The notes beneath the pieces are model-generated. The model did not search any database and was not told the DNA's origin. It saw only the letters and a list, made by a program, of their open reading frames with translations. Below are positions 45,569 through 56,745 of a DNA stretch of 64,000 nucleotides, piece after piece. Positions within the stretch are counted from its first letter, which is position 1. Each line of letters begins with the position of its first letter. Made by a program: the position numbers and the translations under genes. The DNA comes from Protopterus annectens (lineage: Eukaryota > Chordata > Ceratodontiformes > Protopteridae): assembly GCF_019279795.1 (NCBI RefSeq), contig NC_056725.1, positions 1,746,902,626 through 1,746,966,625 on the forward strand, in the 5' to 3' direction.

Positions 45569-47753
45569 CCTGAAAAAACCTCTGCGACTTCTTGAACCAC
45601 ATTTTGCTACCCCTCTGCCCTTTGGGAAAGGGTCTAGAAGGAACGGAAAGAAGGACTCCCACAGCAGACAGGGTTTTTCCTTCCTGCTCGCACCTGATGA
45701 GTGTGTCCTTTACCTTGGTTCCAAACAATGAGGATCTGTCAAAGGGGGAGTTGGTAAATGTAGACTTAAAAGCCTCTGCAAAGTTACACAAGCACATCCA
45801 GGAGTGTCTTCTAAGAGAGACTCCTGAACCTGCTCCCCTACTCGCTCCATCAGCTGTGTAAGATATCAGCTTCCATGGTGGAGTTCACAATAAAATTTAA
45901 AGTAGACATCTGTGCGTTAACTTACTGAGATACCGCATCAGATATGTTATGCTGCAAAGTCTCTCCCAGCTGTTTTAGGAGATCTCTCTGGAGCCTTGTG
46001 AAATGAGACAGGTAGTTCAGAGATCTAAGTGTAAAAGCCGCTGAAGAAAAGACATGCTTCCCATACCTATCCATCGTTCGAGACTCCTTGTTCGGTGGAT
46101 GGGCAGTGGAGGAAGTTTCGGCAAGTTCCTTTTTGGTGGCTGCTGCCACCACCATGGCATCTACTGGAATGCCCTTAGTAAGAAAGTCTTTGTCCTGGGG
46201 TGCTGACAAAAATTTATTTGGTCTTCTAGGAAACAGTTCCACAGAATCAGGAGATTCCCACACCTTTCGACTCACTAGATCCAGAAGTTCGTCAAAAGGT
46301 GGAGACACCCAAGAGGGGGAGGGTTGAGACCCGAAAGCCTTCAGGTACACTGACTCCTAATCAGAAGGGGATCTGGTGGGCCAGCCACCTCTCTGTTTCA
46401 GGATATCAAGGATATCTGCGAATGAGATATCATCAGAGGACGACTTGGGGGACCCTTCTGACTCCTCGAGGTCAGTGTCTGATGTAATGGACTCAACAGG
46501 GAAGTCAACATATTTCCTCTTACAAGTTTTTTTCCTAGGTGGCTCCTCAGAAAGGTATTCTGGGGAGACCTCAGAAGACTGGAAACCACTCATGGAGGCT
46601 TCCTGAGGCTGCGAGTCTCTGCTGTGTTGGGAGAGAGAGGGAGCTGAGACTGAAGTCGGCACTTTAGGGGGAAGAGTGTCTGTACCTCTAGTTGAAACTG
46701 AAGACCTGGACAGCACACTCCTCAGAACCTCAAAGGCCGATCCTCCCGGCTCCGAGGATGCCCCCCACTTGAAGATGCAGAGGCGGTCCTCGACGCTGAG
46801 GAGATGGGCTCCGAGGCAGATGAGGGGTCCAAGCTCACCCACGCCAAAGCACTGAGAGGTAGGCTTGGAACCGAAGTTTGATTTGAAGCATCCCCCTCGG
46901 GCCTGACCAGAGAACTGAGGACCCTAGTCCCCATGGACTGCACCGAAAGGGTCGGAACAGATATCGGAACTGAGAGACCAACTGAGGTAGCTGGAGCCAA
47001 CCTTTCCACAACCTGAGGCATCGACAACTCTGGCTCCGACAGCCCAGAGTGGGTCAAAAGAGAAACATCGACAGGGTGTAAGGGCACATTAGGCTCCAGA
47101 GCTGACTGGGACGGAGCCGAAAGTAAATTTGCCAGTGCCGAAGTCTGAAGCAGTCCACCCACGACTCTCTTGATGTCCTCATCAGAAAGGCTCCTAGAGG
47201 ACCTGGAAGATAGAGTGGGAGACCTAGATCACTGGAAAATAGGCAACATATGAGTCAGGGAGACCGATCAGAGTTCAGCTGACTGGCTCCAAGATACAGG
47301 CTCAGTTATCGGCTCAGAAACTCCTGGAGCCAAAACTGATAGATCCACAATAGAAGCCTCTGTCAGCACCGAGACCAGTGGAGCCGACAAGGATGTAGTC
47401 ATTTTGGTAATTTTGTCTGGTGGCTCCGACGACACAGAATGGGTGGGAGACTGCCTTTTTGTGGCTTTTGCTTTGTCTTTCTTGGAAGAGGAAGGAGATT
47501 TAGAGCTGGAGGATGAAGATGTCAATTCCTCCTCAAAGGAATGCTTCAATAGTACTTTCAAAGTACGTTTGTTCTTCCTCTCCTGAAGAACACGGGGACT
47601 AAATGCATGACAAAACAGGCAAGACTCTTGGAGGTAAATAGCCCCCAAACAATACACACACAGATTATGCACATCCATTAAGGACATTTTCTGGGCACAT
47701 TTTGTACATATTTTGAAGCACGAAAGCTTATGATCCTTAGTATCTTTGGACAT
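45435..47753 (-). pseudogene. Gag-like ORF1 of DIRS element 2 (broken)
   Basis: Start chosen at MSKDTKDHKLSCFKICTKC, which opens a Cys/His cluster (CTKC...DVHNLCVYCLG...CLFCHAF). A Ser-rich, Lys-rich stretch and a long Ser/Pro-rich middle follow. The C-terminal part has RTMDRYGKHVFSSAAFTLRS, SPFDRSSLFGTKVKDTL and an Arg/Gly-rich tail (FSRGRGGGNNSRHRPRGRGG) likely to bind nucleic acid. Three or four breaks. Confidence 0.78.
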
Positions 47754-47832
47754 TGTGCAATAACCACTAAGAACAAAGTACGACAACTATCTCCAAACAG
47801 ATAAACAACTGCACAGACAAACAGGCAACAGA

Positions 47833-47990
47833 AGACTAGGTCCTCTAACTTAAACAGGCCTAGCCCTAAGAAAAGGAGAAAAGATAAACCGCGGACTAGG
47901 TCCTCTAATTTAAACGGGCCTAGCCCAGGGAGAGACAAACAACAGCACCGAGGACTAGGTCCTCTAACTTAAACGGGCCTAGCCCAAGGA
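47833..47990. repeat. Three ~60-bp tandem repeats in the DIRS 2 leader
   Basis: GACTAGGTCCTCTAACTTAA followed by A(C/G)(A/G)GGCCTAGCCC occurs at about 47834, 47894 and 47953. Each unit contains the near-palindromic pair ACTAGGTCC / GGGCCTAG. They lie just upstream of the gag-like start on the minus strand. Confidence 0.85.
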
Positions 47991-48693
47991 GAAGGAAAAT
48001 AGGTAACAAAAGAAGCAGCAAGAGAAGCGATGCAGGGATACAAAAGGCCAACGGAAGAATGGCCAATCAAAGTACAAACAGTACACACAGTAAACAATGC
48101 AGCAAATAGTCTATAACAGACACGGACTGCGAAAACACTTTACACTATCAAAAAGATTATTTTTAGTCAACAATAACTAGTCAAAGGTATTGAAAATTTT
48201 CACTTAGCCACGGCCAAGAAGAATCACGTCTGAGCTGAACGAGCAGCAAACGAGATCTGGGTTATGTTAGCGGTGCATGATGGGATACCTCCTAGCCATG
48301 AGCCAACCAGAAGTTTTTGAGCTATAGAATGGCCGAATTGGAGCCAAGGTTCAGCTCCGATCCCAAGTGTAAGAATGAAGGCGAGATAGGACTACAGAAC
48401 CTCATACCTTTTGTGGGGATTTTTCTGATCATAGTACCCATCAGTCTACACACATATAAAACATAAAAGAGAATCCAAGTGCTCCAGATTATGTGGAACT
48501 CTCCACATTCAACCATAAACAAACCCATTGTCCTGATGTTCCACAATGAACAGCTTTGGCTCCACTAAACAGCTTTTGATTGGCTTGTATACCATAATTA
48601 CTGTCAATTGGAATTGAGCCCCCCCCCCCACAGCAGCCCCTCCTGCGGCAACCTCCTACCCCCCCAAAGCAGCACCCTACCTAGCCATTCCAG

Positions 48694-49898
48694 TGTTCCA
48701 TTTACTTGGCTATTTCTCCCCAGTTACCACAAACACTGTTCAAACCTGTCAGTGTGCATACTGCCTTCTTATTTACTTCTACAATGATCACAGATATTGA
48801 AATAAAATAGCACAAACACTGATAGCCATTTGCTAAACAAACAATACAGTCTCAGAATGAAAATAGATTTGCATGACCAGTAAACATCTCTGCCCTTGAA
48901 GCTCACATTCAGTGAAGCCATGCAACATACATAATTACTTACTGGAACACAAACACCATGTGTTTTATTCGCTCGAGGGAGAGAGTATGCAAGTTGCATA
49001 TTTATTAATGCTATTGCATCCCATTGCTGAAGGAATTACTATTTCCAAGCTTCAGATTAAAGTTGTCTTCCTCTGCTCAATTTCATGAGACTTTTCCAAG
49101 TATCACAGTTTGAAATAAGTTCTATTGTAGGGAAAACAAAGCTTATGGCTCAGTTAAGTTATAACCTCTTCCACTGTCCTGCTTGGACATGAAACATCTC
49201 TCTTAGCGTACAATGTATAACACTTCATTCACATTAATAAGTTCTCCTTAAGAATGTCAACTGTTTAAGAATTTACACTACTACAGTACTGTTTTACATG
49301 AAGGTCACAGCATGGTATAGAGACTACAGGAGTGGCCATATTTTCAATGTCTAGAAATACCTATTGTTTTAAATTGGAGTATGCAAATCATATTGTATAA
49401 ATACCATTTCTAAACTAGGCTCCTCTACAGCACATTAACTACCACACACACTTTACTACTGGGGATAACCAAAAAACTGATCAGTAAAGTGGATTAAAAA
49501 GTTGTATGGTTTGTTTAAATTAACCAAATTTGTGACTAGAGCTTAGATTTGTCGAACTTTCTTGCTCATCACAAAGCACTAAATCTGGTCTGTCTACAGC
49601 CACTATGATCATACTTCATTGTAAGTGCACACATTTGATTGGAAAGCACAAGTTGTAGGATTTTGCCTTTTATGGCCGTTTGTCCATTTGCTGATTAGGG
49701 GGCAACTAGTCAGGGTAGTGACTGAAAGTGTCATTTACTGGTCCAGACCAATTAGTCAAATGTAGGTGCACCATATTAAGTACCTGCTGTCAAGCTCTGA
49801 ACAAACTACTAATGCCTGTAAAAAAATCATTTAAAGGGGGTCAGTCATTTACAATGGGAAAGCTGACAAATAGAGTCTTAAGGGCAGACATTAAAATC

Positions 49899-49973
<75 letters not shown>

Positions 49974-50154
49974 ACCTTCTCTCTTATCGGAATGGCCATT
50001 TTAAATTCCGCACACAAGTGTGGAATGACTTTACAAATTTACATCAGCATGCATGGTCCTCCTTAAAGGACATGACAATGCCACAGCAGTGTTAAGAAGT
50101 TTTATTTATTATTAATTTGGATCATTCAGTCCTACATCATCCGATTCAAGCAAA
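48694..50154. other. hAT 5' flank region; no gene seen
   Basis: No protein motif was recognised. Contains the (CA)n tract listed separately. Assigned to the hAT element only by position. Confidence 0.35.
49900..49971. repeat. (CA)n microsatellite
   Basis: Thirty-six uninterrupted CA units. Confidence 0.97.
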
Positions 50155-50559
50155 AGTAATGCACATTTGCATTATTAGTTACTAAAAAAAGTAACATATT
50201 ACTATTACTGCATTACTATATTGAAAAGTAATGCCTAATATTACTAGTTGGTAAAGAATGTAATATATTACAGTACAATGTTAGATGGAATCTGTAAGCT
50301 GGTGGGATGCTAATTCATTATCTGTTAGATGGTAGCTATAAGCTGGTGGGATGGCCTTTCCAGTAAGAAGGTTTACTTTTCCCTAAAACTCGTCAGGGTT
50401 CTAAAGGCTTAGATTTGTTTAGATTTTAATAACTTGTCCTTAGCTGAGTTGCATTCTTTTTCTTCTGCATGATGCACACTTTCAAGTCCCTGCTCTTTTC
50501 CTGAAACCTTTAAGGCTCTCACTGTTTTGTTTCTGCATGTAATAATTTGGTTGATCTGT

Positions 50560-50700
50560 GCCCCCAGCTATATTAAGATTTTAAAACTTAACGGTCTGAA
50601 GAAGCTATAGTGAAAGCGCTTACCTGGTGCCTACAAAATATACTGTTGGATTTTATACAAAAAATATATCACAGTACGTTTCTGCTGCTTATAAATTTTC
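50560..50700 (+). mobile_element. Penelope-like element 3' end stub
   Basis: ACGGTCTGAAGAAGCTATAG then TGAAAGCGCTTACCTGGTGC (50596-50620 core): a hammerhead-like CTGAAGA...GAAAGCGCTT with a collapsed stem II. No coding part remains. Confidence 0.6.
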
Positions 50701-51315
50701 TGAAGCTGGAAAAGTTGCGGTTACATGGTTGTTTCCTGGTTACGATTATAGGAAATGTAAAATAATACTGAAAATTATAAAGCTTCTTTTTTAGTAAAAA
50801 GTTTTGTATCTGGTTCTCATGTTACTAGCAGAAATGGCTTGGAGAAAATGTTTTCTGAATGCATTCAAGTGTTTTCCCAGCTGAGAGTGCTATAAAGATA
50901 AGGCAAAACCAGGCAGCACTTCGTAGAATCACAGGATCTACCCTGCATCTTAGCATGGATAATCCTTCTTTCTGTTTAGTTCAAGTCTGTGTGTGTAGCT
51001 GTCAGTTTGGAACTTTTGTTCCTATTAGGGGGTAAAACTTCAATATTTGAAGATGTAGATAGTTTTGTGTGTTATTAAGTTAATAAGTTTTAGGGGGTAT
51101 TGAAAGTGTGTATGTATTTTTGTTTGATGGTTTTCAATAGAACAAAAAGGTCTGCAAGATGTAACATAGGCTCAAATGGAGATGATAAAAACAGTTGTAT
51201 AAAAGATTAACCAGCCAAACAGTGCATGCATGTAACACAAAAGCTGGAATCAGACATTTAACAAAAAAGCTGTTATACATAAAAGGTGGGGAATAATAAT
51301 CCTCAAGAATATGAT

Positions 51316-54300
51316 TATTTTTATAATGTCTTTAAATGTTAATGGTCTCACAGAGAAATGAAAAAAAAGAAAGAGTAATAAATGTAGAGTACAAATAGCT
51401 ATGCTACAGGAGACACACTTAGAAAGAACTGAACATGTGAATTTGATAAAGAAAGGTTTTCAGAATGGTTATTCAGTGGAAGACCTGGGCCAAAGGAAGA
51501 AAGGAGTACTTGTATTAATTGCAAGAGGAGCTCCAATAGTAACAGAAGAGGACAAAAAAGACAATAATGGTAGATTTGTTGTACTAAAGGGCTGCTTGCA
51601 AGGGAGGAGGATTACACTGGCATGTATTTATATTCTACCTAAAACTGCTATAATGGAGCTTAAGAAAATTCTGAGAGAAATAATCAGCTTTCAGCAAGGA
51701 ATATTACTTAAAGTGGGGACTGGAAGCATCAGTAAAGATGTGTATGGGGGGCCCATAAAGGAAAATGTAACATATAAGGGTAGATTTTTAAACAAATTTA
51801 TGAAAATATTTGGCATGGAAAATGTGCATTCAGTACTAGGAGTCTGGAGTGAATTTATAAATTATTCCCCAAGGTACAAAAACTGGGCTAGGCTAGACAG
51901 AATTTACATTTCATAGGAACATGTGCTTTTAATTGAAGGTCTTGATATGCACCCAATAACTATTTTAGATCATGTGCCAATAATAACTAAAATAAAAACA
52001 CAGGGTAACAAAATAAATATAAGATACTGGTGCTTTGCCTACCTATCTGTTGAAAAGAGAGGAATTTGATGAGTGGGTAGTGGAAAATATTCAGGAGCTA
52101 TTAGAGAAGATAGCAACTTCTTCTGAAAATATAGCTAGGGAGTGGGATAAAATTAAAGTGGAATTTAAAAACAAGGTGGAAATAAAAGAAAAGGAGATAT
52201 AGTTAAAAAGTAACAAGAACTATTTAAAGGGACTGACAAATGTTAAAGTATTGCAAAATAGGGGGAATCTCACAGAATAAAACAGGAGCAATTGCAGAAT
52301 GCTAAACAGAAAAAAGGGATTGCCTCGATCATATGAATGAGTTTAGAAAGACTGCTGCTAAGCAACTGTTTTTCGATAATAACTCTAGAGGACAAAATTT
52401 TTTAGCACAATGACTTGGGCAACAGAAAGTAGAAAGGGCTGTTAGCAAGCTTAGGGAGCCTATAAAAAGGAAGATAACGAGATCCTGTAGAAGTATTAGA
52501 AATATTTCGCAAATTCTATGAAAGTCTGTATACAGCAGAGAAATATGGAACTCAAGTAAAGGTACAAAAGGAAATGTTTATGGAAGAATTAAATATGCCA
52601 TGGTTAGAGGTAGATCAGGATAGATTACTAACAGTTAGAATAGGAGGAGATGAGATAAAAATGGTGATGTATAACCAATCTACAGGAAAATCCCCAGGAC
52701 TAGATGGTATTCCTGTGGAGGTTTGGAAGCTAGGAGGGAAAAAAATTATAAAGATCGAGAAGGTTTTGTTTAACAGTATTTTAAGAGGAGAAGAAGTACC
52801 AACATCTTGGAAGAAAGCGGTAGTAGCTGTAATACCTAAAGAGGGTAAAGATCCATTAGATCCAGCTTCATACAGGCCCATTTCAATACTAAACCATGAT
52901 TATAAAGTGTTCATGTCTATAACAGCTAAAAGAATGGCAAATGTGATGCAAACATTGACAGATATGGATTAATGTAGTTTTGTGGAGGGGAGGCAAACAT
53001 TTGACAACATTAACAGAACATTGATTATCCAGAGGGAAGCAGAATGTAAGAAAATACCATTGTTGTTGGCAAGTCTTAATGCAGACAAAGCATTTGACAG
53101 AGTAAGCTGGGACTTCATGAGCAGTGCAACGGAAGCATTTGCATTTCCTGAAAAATTATAAGGTTGATTAGGAGGATATATGAGGGATCGGAGACAAAAA
53201 TTAAAGTGGGTAGGGTCTTCTCTGATAAGAGGAACCAGGCAGAGTTGTCCTCTCTCCCCTTTGTTATTTGGATTATATATTTAGAACCATTGGCAAAGAA
53301 AATAAGGGACTCAGAAATTCAAGGATATAATTGGTATGGTAGTCAAGAAAAGCTGGCTACACTTACAGATGGCATTATTTTATATCTGACAAAACCAGAA
53401 AGGGATATTACAGTGTTGTGGAACATACTGAGACAGTTTCAAATCTTTTCAGGATATAAAATTAATGAAGCTAAAACAAACGCAATAATGGTAAATTATG
53501 TACCCACATATGAATTGGTTCAGCAATATCCACATTTATGGGGACATGATAAAATGAAGTATTTAGATGTATGGATTAAAGATGATATTGGTGTGGCAGC
53601 TAAGAATATGTGGGTAGAGACTAAACGATAATACAAAAACTGAGAAAATGGAAGCTCTCTTATATACATATTGATAGTAAGATACAAGCATTTAAAATGG
53701 TTTGGGTTCTTTTAGTCTTATACACAGGTCAAGGATATTTTTTAATCACCAGAGGAGAGGTTGTGGATAGCAATTAATAAAGAGCTGAAGGATTTTATCT
53801 GGGAGGGGAAGATGGCAAGAGTCAAGTGGGATAAGTTTATTCTTCCAAGAGAACAGAATAGACTGGGATTACCTGAGCTGAAGGGGTATTTCAGAGCAAC
53901 ACAGTTAAGGCTCCTACATATAATGCGATTGGAAAGTATAATTCAAAGTGGAAAGAGATGATGATGAAACAGGAGGGAAGTTCAAGAAACAGGGAGGGAC
54001 TGGGATTTTCGAAGCAGACCTTTAAGGACAACAACAATGATCATACAGAATATTATATTTATAAAGTAGCAGAAGGTTTTCTAAGAACTAAGTCAACATG
54101 GGAATGGCGAAAGGAGATTCTGCCGATAGGGATGACTGCAATTAGGGATACAAACAATATTCAAAAGGTGGCAGGAATATATTGGAGAAAACTGTGAAAG
54201 GAACCAAGGTATTGGGAGCAAATAACTAGAGAGGGAAAAGTAATAGAATGGAAAGAGGCCAATAATTTATTTGGACTGCGGGTTATAGATTCCTTCCCTA

Positions 54301-55060
54301 TCAAGGACTGATATCAGAGTATAGGCAAAGAGAAAGAAATAGGAGGGTCCTAAATAAAAGACTAGCACTGGTAAAGTTTTTAGTACAATCTACAACAGAC
54401 ATTGGCATTAAAAAAGGAATAATTAGTAGAACATATAAAATATTACATAACTATAAAAATCAATTAGAGGAGGTTAGGAAGGACTGGGGAGAAAGACTGG
54501 ATAAGCAATTCGCAAAGAAACAATGTGGGGATATATGTATGTCTCTGAAACATGCCACAAAATATAGAAGATTTAGGAGCTTTGCTTGGAAGTGTTTACA
54601 TATGTATTTTTATACCCCAAGCAGACTCCAAAGAAATTTTCCTCAGGTAGACACCAAATGTTGGTAACTGGGAACATATTTTCTGGGAGTGTAATGAGTT
54701 GGCTGACTTTAAAGATTCCTTGCAGACTGCTCTGTCGGACATGCTGGGTGAGCAAATTGAAGTAACTAGGGAAATGATTTTTTTTGAGCTATAATACAGA
54801 ATCAGAATTGCCTAGACATAGTAAGTTCTTACTGAGTGTAATTATCATGGTTGCCAAAAAAGCAATTACTAAAAAATGAAAATTAAAGTCTAAATTAATT
54901 TAACTAGAAGTAGAGAAGATAGTAACAGAGATACAACAACTGGAACTGGGATCTTTAGAAAAGGGTAGGACCAGATTACATAGACATAAATGGAAAATAT
55001 GGGATCAACACATGCAGAAGAGGAACGAGGTTTAAAAGAACGCAGAATTTGCATGAGCTA
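51316..55060 (+). pseudogene. L1/Tx1-like LINE ORF2
   Basis: Begins with MSLNVNGLTE, the start of an APE endonuclease, continuing with AMLQETHLERTEHVNL and, at the end, WARLDRIYIS (51912). RT starts near 52640 (NQSTGKSPGLDGIPVEVWK, AVIPKEGKDPLDPASYRPIS), has SLNADKAFDRVSWDF near 53080, and EIQGYNWYGSQ then TDGIILYLTKPE near 53370, where ADD would be expected. C-terminal blocks follow to about 55035 (SFAWKCLHMYFYTPSRLQRN, then WKIWDQHMQKRNEV). Several stops and shifts, and the endonuclease GDFN-type motif is damaged, so it is inactive. No ORF1 was recognised upstream. Confidence 0.85.
54474..54669 (+). repeat. Inverted repeat, left arm (inside L1 ORF2)
   Basis: 196 bp of L1 3' coding sequence whose reverse complement is at 55084-55279; spacer 414 bp. 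Confidence 0.9.
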
Positions 55061-55083
55061 TGTAAAGGTTGACTGACAATGAT

Positions 55084-55279
55084 AGTTACCAACATTTGCT
55101 GTCTACCTGAGGAAAAATTCTTTGGAGTCTGCTTGGGGTATAAAAATACATATGTAAACACTTCCAAGCAAAGATCCTAAATCTTCTATATTTTGTTGCA
55201 TATTTGGGAGACATACATATATCCCCACATTGTTTCTTTGCGAATTGCTTATCCAGTCTGTCTCCCCAGTCCTTCCTAA
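55084..55279 (-). repeat. Inverted repeat, right arm (reversed L1 fragment)
   Basis: Reverse complement of 54474-54669, with few substitutions. It abuts the 89-bp monomer array that starts at 55281. Confidence 0.9.
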
Positions 55280-55280
55280 A

Positions 55281-55636
55281 TGAACTCTACATTTACCTAC
55301 AAAACGGAGTCTACAGGACTGCAATTGGCCATCATAACAAAATCAGTTTCTCTCAGCATTTAAGCAGATTGAACTCTACATTTACCAACAAAACGGAGTC
55401 TACAGGACTGCAATTGGTCACCATAACAAAATCAGTTTCTCTCAGCATTTAAGCAGATTGAACTCTACATTAACCTACAAAACGGAGTTTACAGGACTGC
55501 AATTGGTCACCATAACAAAATCAGTTTCTCTCAGCATTTAAGCAGATTGAACTCTACATTTACCTACAAAATGGAGTCTGCAGGACTGCAATTTGTCACC
55601 ATAACAAAACTAGTTTCTCTCAGCATTTAAGCAGAG
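55281..55636 (+). repeat. Four 89-bp tandem monomers, LINE 5' end
   Basis: Units start at 55281, 55370, 55459 and 55548 with TGAACTCTACATT and end CTCAGCATTTAAGCAGA, an exact 89-bp period. A further unit at 56433 sits directly before the 5' region of the intact LINE, so these are most likely LINE promoter monomers, as in some mammalian L1s. That function is inference. Confidence 0.9.
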
Positions 55637-56745
55637 TAGGTTGCACACAAAAAGCATTTGTTAATCTTTCACTTACAGTGCTGTGTAATTAAGCAGGTCA
55701 CCAGTTTGGTCAGCCATAGGGCTCTTTTTTCTACTTGAGTGTTTGCCTCCTTCCCCTGTAACTTAAGTAAACTGACTCTTATATTATGGGGTATAATACT
55801 TACCTTATAGCTTTAGGACACCTTAGGAAACCTTGTAAACTGCAATAGCCCCGCTACTTGGCTGACTTGGTGTGACTTAGTGTAAGTTTCTTCATTGTAT
55901 GGATATTTTACTGTTTTTTGTGTAACTGAATGACCTGCTGCTAAATTCTGATTCTGCACAGACTGCTCTATTTTTTTTTGCAGAGGCTCTATAAGTAGCT
56001 AGTGACTTTACTGAATTTCTGTGGTAATATTTGTGTTTAAACTGAACATGTACCTAGAGAAAGTGTATAATCAGAGCTCCTACTTGCTGCATGTGTTTTT
56101 AATGTTTAAATTGCACACACACATTGAAGAAGTGCTTTTATGACCTGAATAACTTGGGCTAGCTATACCTGAAGTGCCTTTACTGGCAATTTTCCAGTTG
56201 TACAATTGTGAACAATTGATTTGGTTTTTCTGGTATATCTTTAAAATCTGGCAAGTGTTTATTTACTGCATTGCTCTCTTGCTTAGGTTTCTTATCTATA
56301 AATCTTAGTTCATTCTGAAGTGTGCTACTTTACCCCCCCACCCTCAAACCTTTCTGAATGTATTATTATAAAATAACTGCCTGTTGTTGCCTTCATGCTT
56401 ACCCTAGAATCTCTGCTTTTCTCTTTTCCTAGTTGAACTCTACATTTACCTACAAAACGGAGTCTACAGGACTGCAATTGGTCACCATAACAAAATCAGT
56501 TTCTCTCAGCATTTAAACAGAGTAGGTTGCACACAAAAAGCATTTGTTAAGCTTTCACTTACAGTGCTGTGTAATTAAGCAGGTCTCCAGTTTGGCCAGC
56601 CATAGGGCTCTTTTTTCTACTTGAGTGTTTGCCACCTTCCCCTGTAACTTAAGTAAACTGACTCTTACATTAAGAGCTATAATACTTACCTTATAGCTTT
56701 AGGACACCTTAGGAAACCTTGTAAACTGCAACAGCCCCGCTACAT
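55637..56745 (+). repeat. LINE 5' region with 884-bp duplication
   Basis: The block from the last monomer through AACAGCCCCGCTAC recurs: 55548-55855 and 56432-56745 are nearly identical (TTGCACACAAAAAGCATTTG, CCATAGGGCTCTTTTTTCTA). The intervening 55856-56431 has no coding motif. The second copy leads into the LINE ORF, so the first is a duplicated or abortive 5' end. Confidence 0.8.

Larger units (their letters stand above)
42083..48405 (-). mobile_element. DIRS-type YR retrotransposon 2
   Basis: About 6.3 kb, full length. The inverted terminal repeats (42083-42265 and 48245-48405) share TTCTATAGCTCAAAAACTTC and AACATAACCCAGATCT. The internal complementary region is at 42385-42480. Minus-strand order: three leader repeats, gag-like ORF, RT, RNase H with downstream domain, tyrosine recombinase. 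The last intact RT active site is YLDD. Damage is limited to roughly one or two breaks per ORF. It is a different family from DIRS element 1, with low sequence identity but the same architecture. Confidence 0.92.
42002..48693. mobile_element. Possible small DNA transposon (MITE) hosting DIRS element 2
   Basis: The left end CAGTGGCATAGTTAG...GTGCTGCC and the right end (reverse complement CACTGGAATGGCTAGGTAGGG) look like decayed inverted termini of the CAGTGGCGTAGCTAGG type known from hAT-like MITEs. The inner parts are rich in C on the plus strand (CCCCTCCCCCTC left, CCCCCCCCCC right). Once the DIRS element is removed the remainder is only about 0.36 kb. No matching 8-bp target duplication was found, so the call is tentative. 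Confidence 0.4.
34873..50283 (-). mobile_element. hAT DNA transposon expanded by nested insertions
   Basis: The left end CAGTGTTGTGC plus runs of TTACTATTACTAG-type subterminal repeats (34873-35035) is typical of hAT termini. Similar subterminal sequence occurs in inverted sense at 50155-50283. Between them lies a minus-strand hAT transposase in two parts (41166-39545 and 35600-35467). The outer flanks fit one interrupted sequence: left CTAAATCATTATCTGCTAG plus right ATGGAATCTGTAAGCTGG resembles a neighbouring intact stretch near 50310-50345 (CTAATTCATTATCTGTTAG then ATGGTAGCTATAAGCTGG). The right terminal repeat is badly decayed, so this boundary is less certain. Confidence 0.65.

Noticed and set aside
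42002-48693. An 8-bp target duplication for the possible MITE
   Set aside because: The flanking octamers (left GTAAGGAC, right TTCCATTT) do not match, so the ends or the call may be wrong.
55281-55636. The 89-bp array as a CRISPR-like array
   Set aside because: The units are contiguous with no unique spacers and lie upstream of a LINE in a eukaryotic genome.
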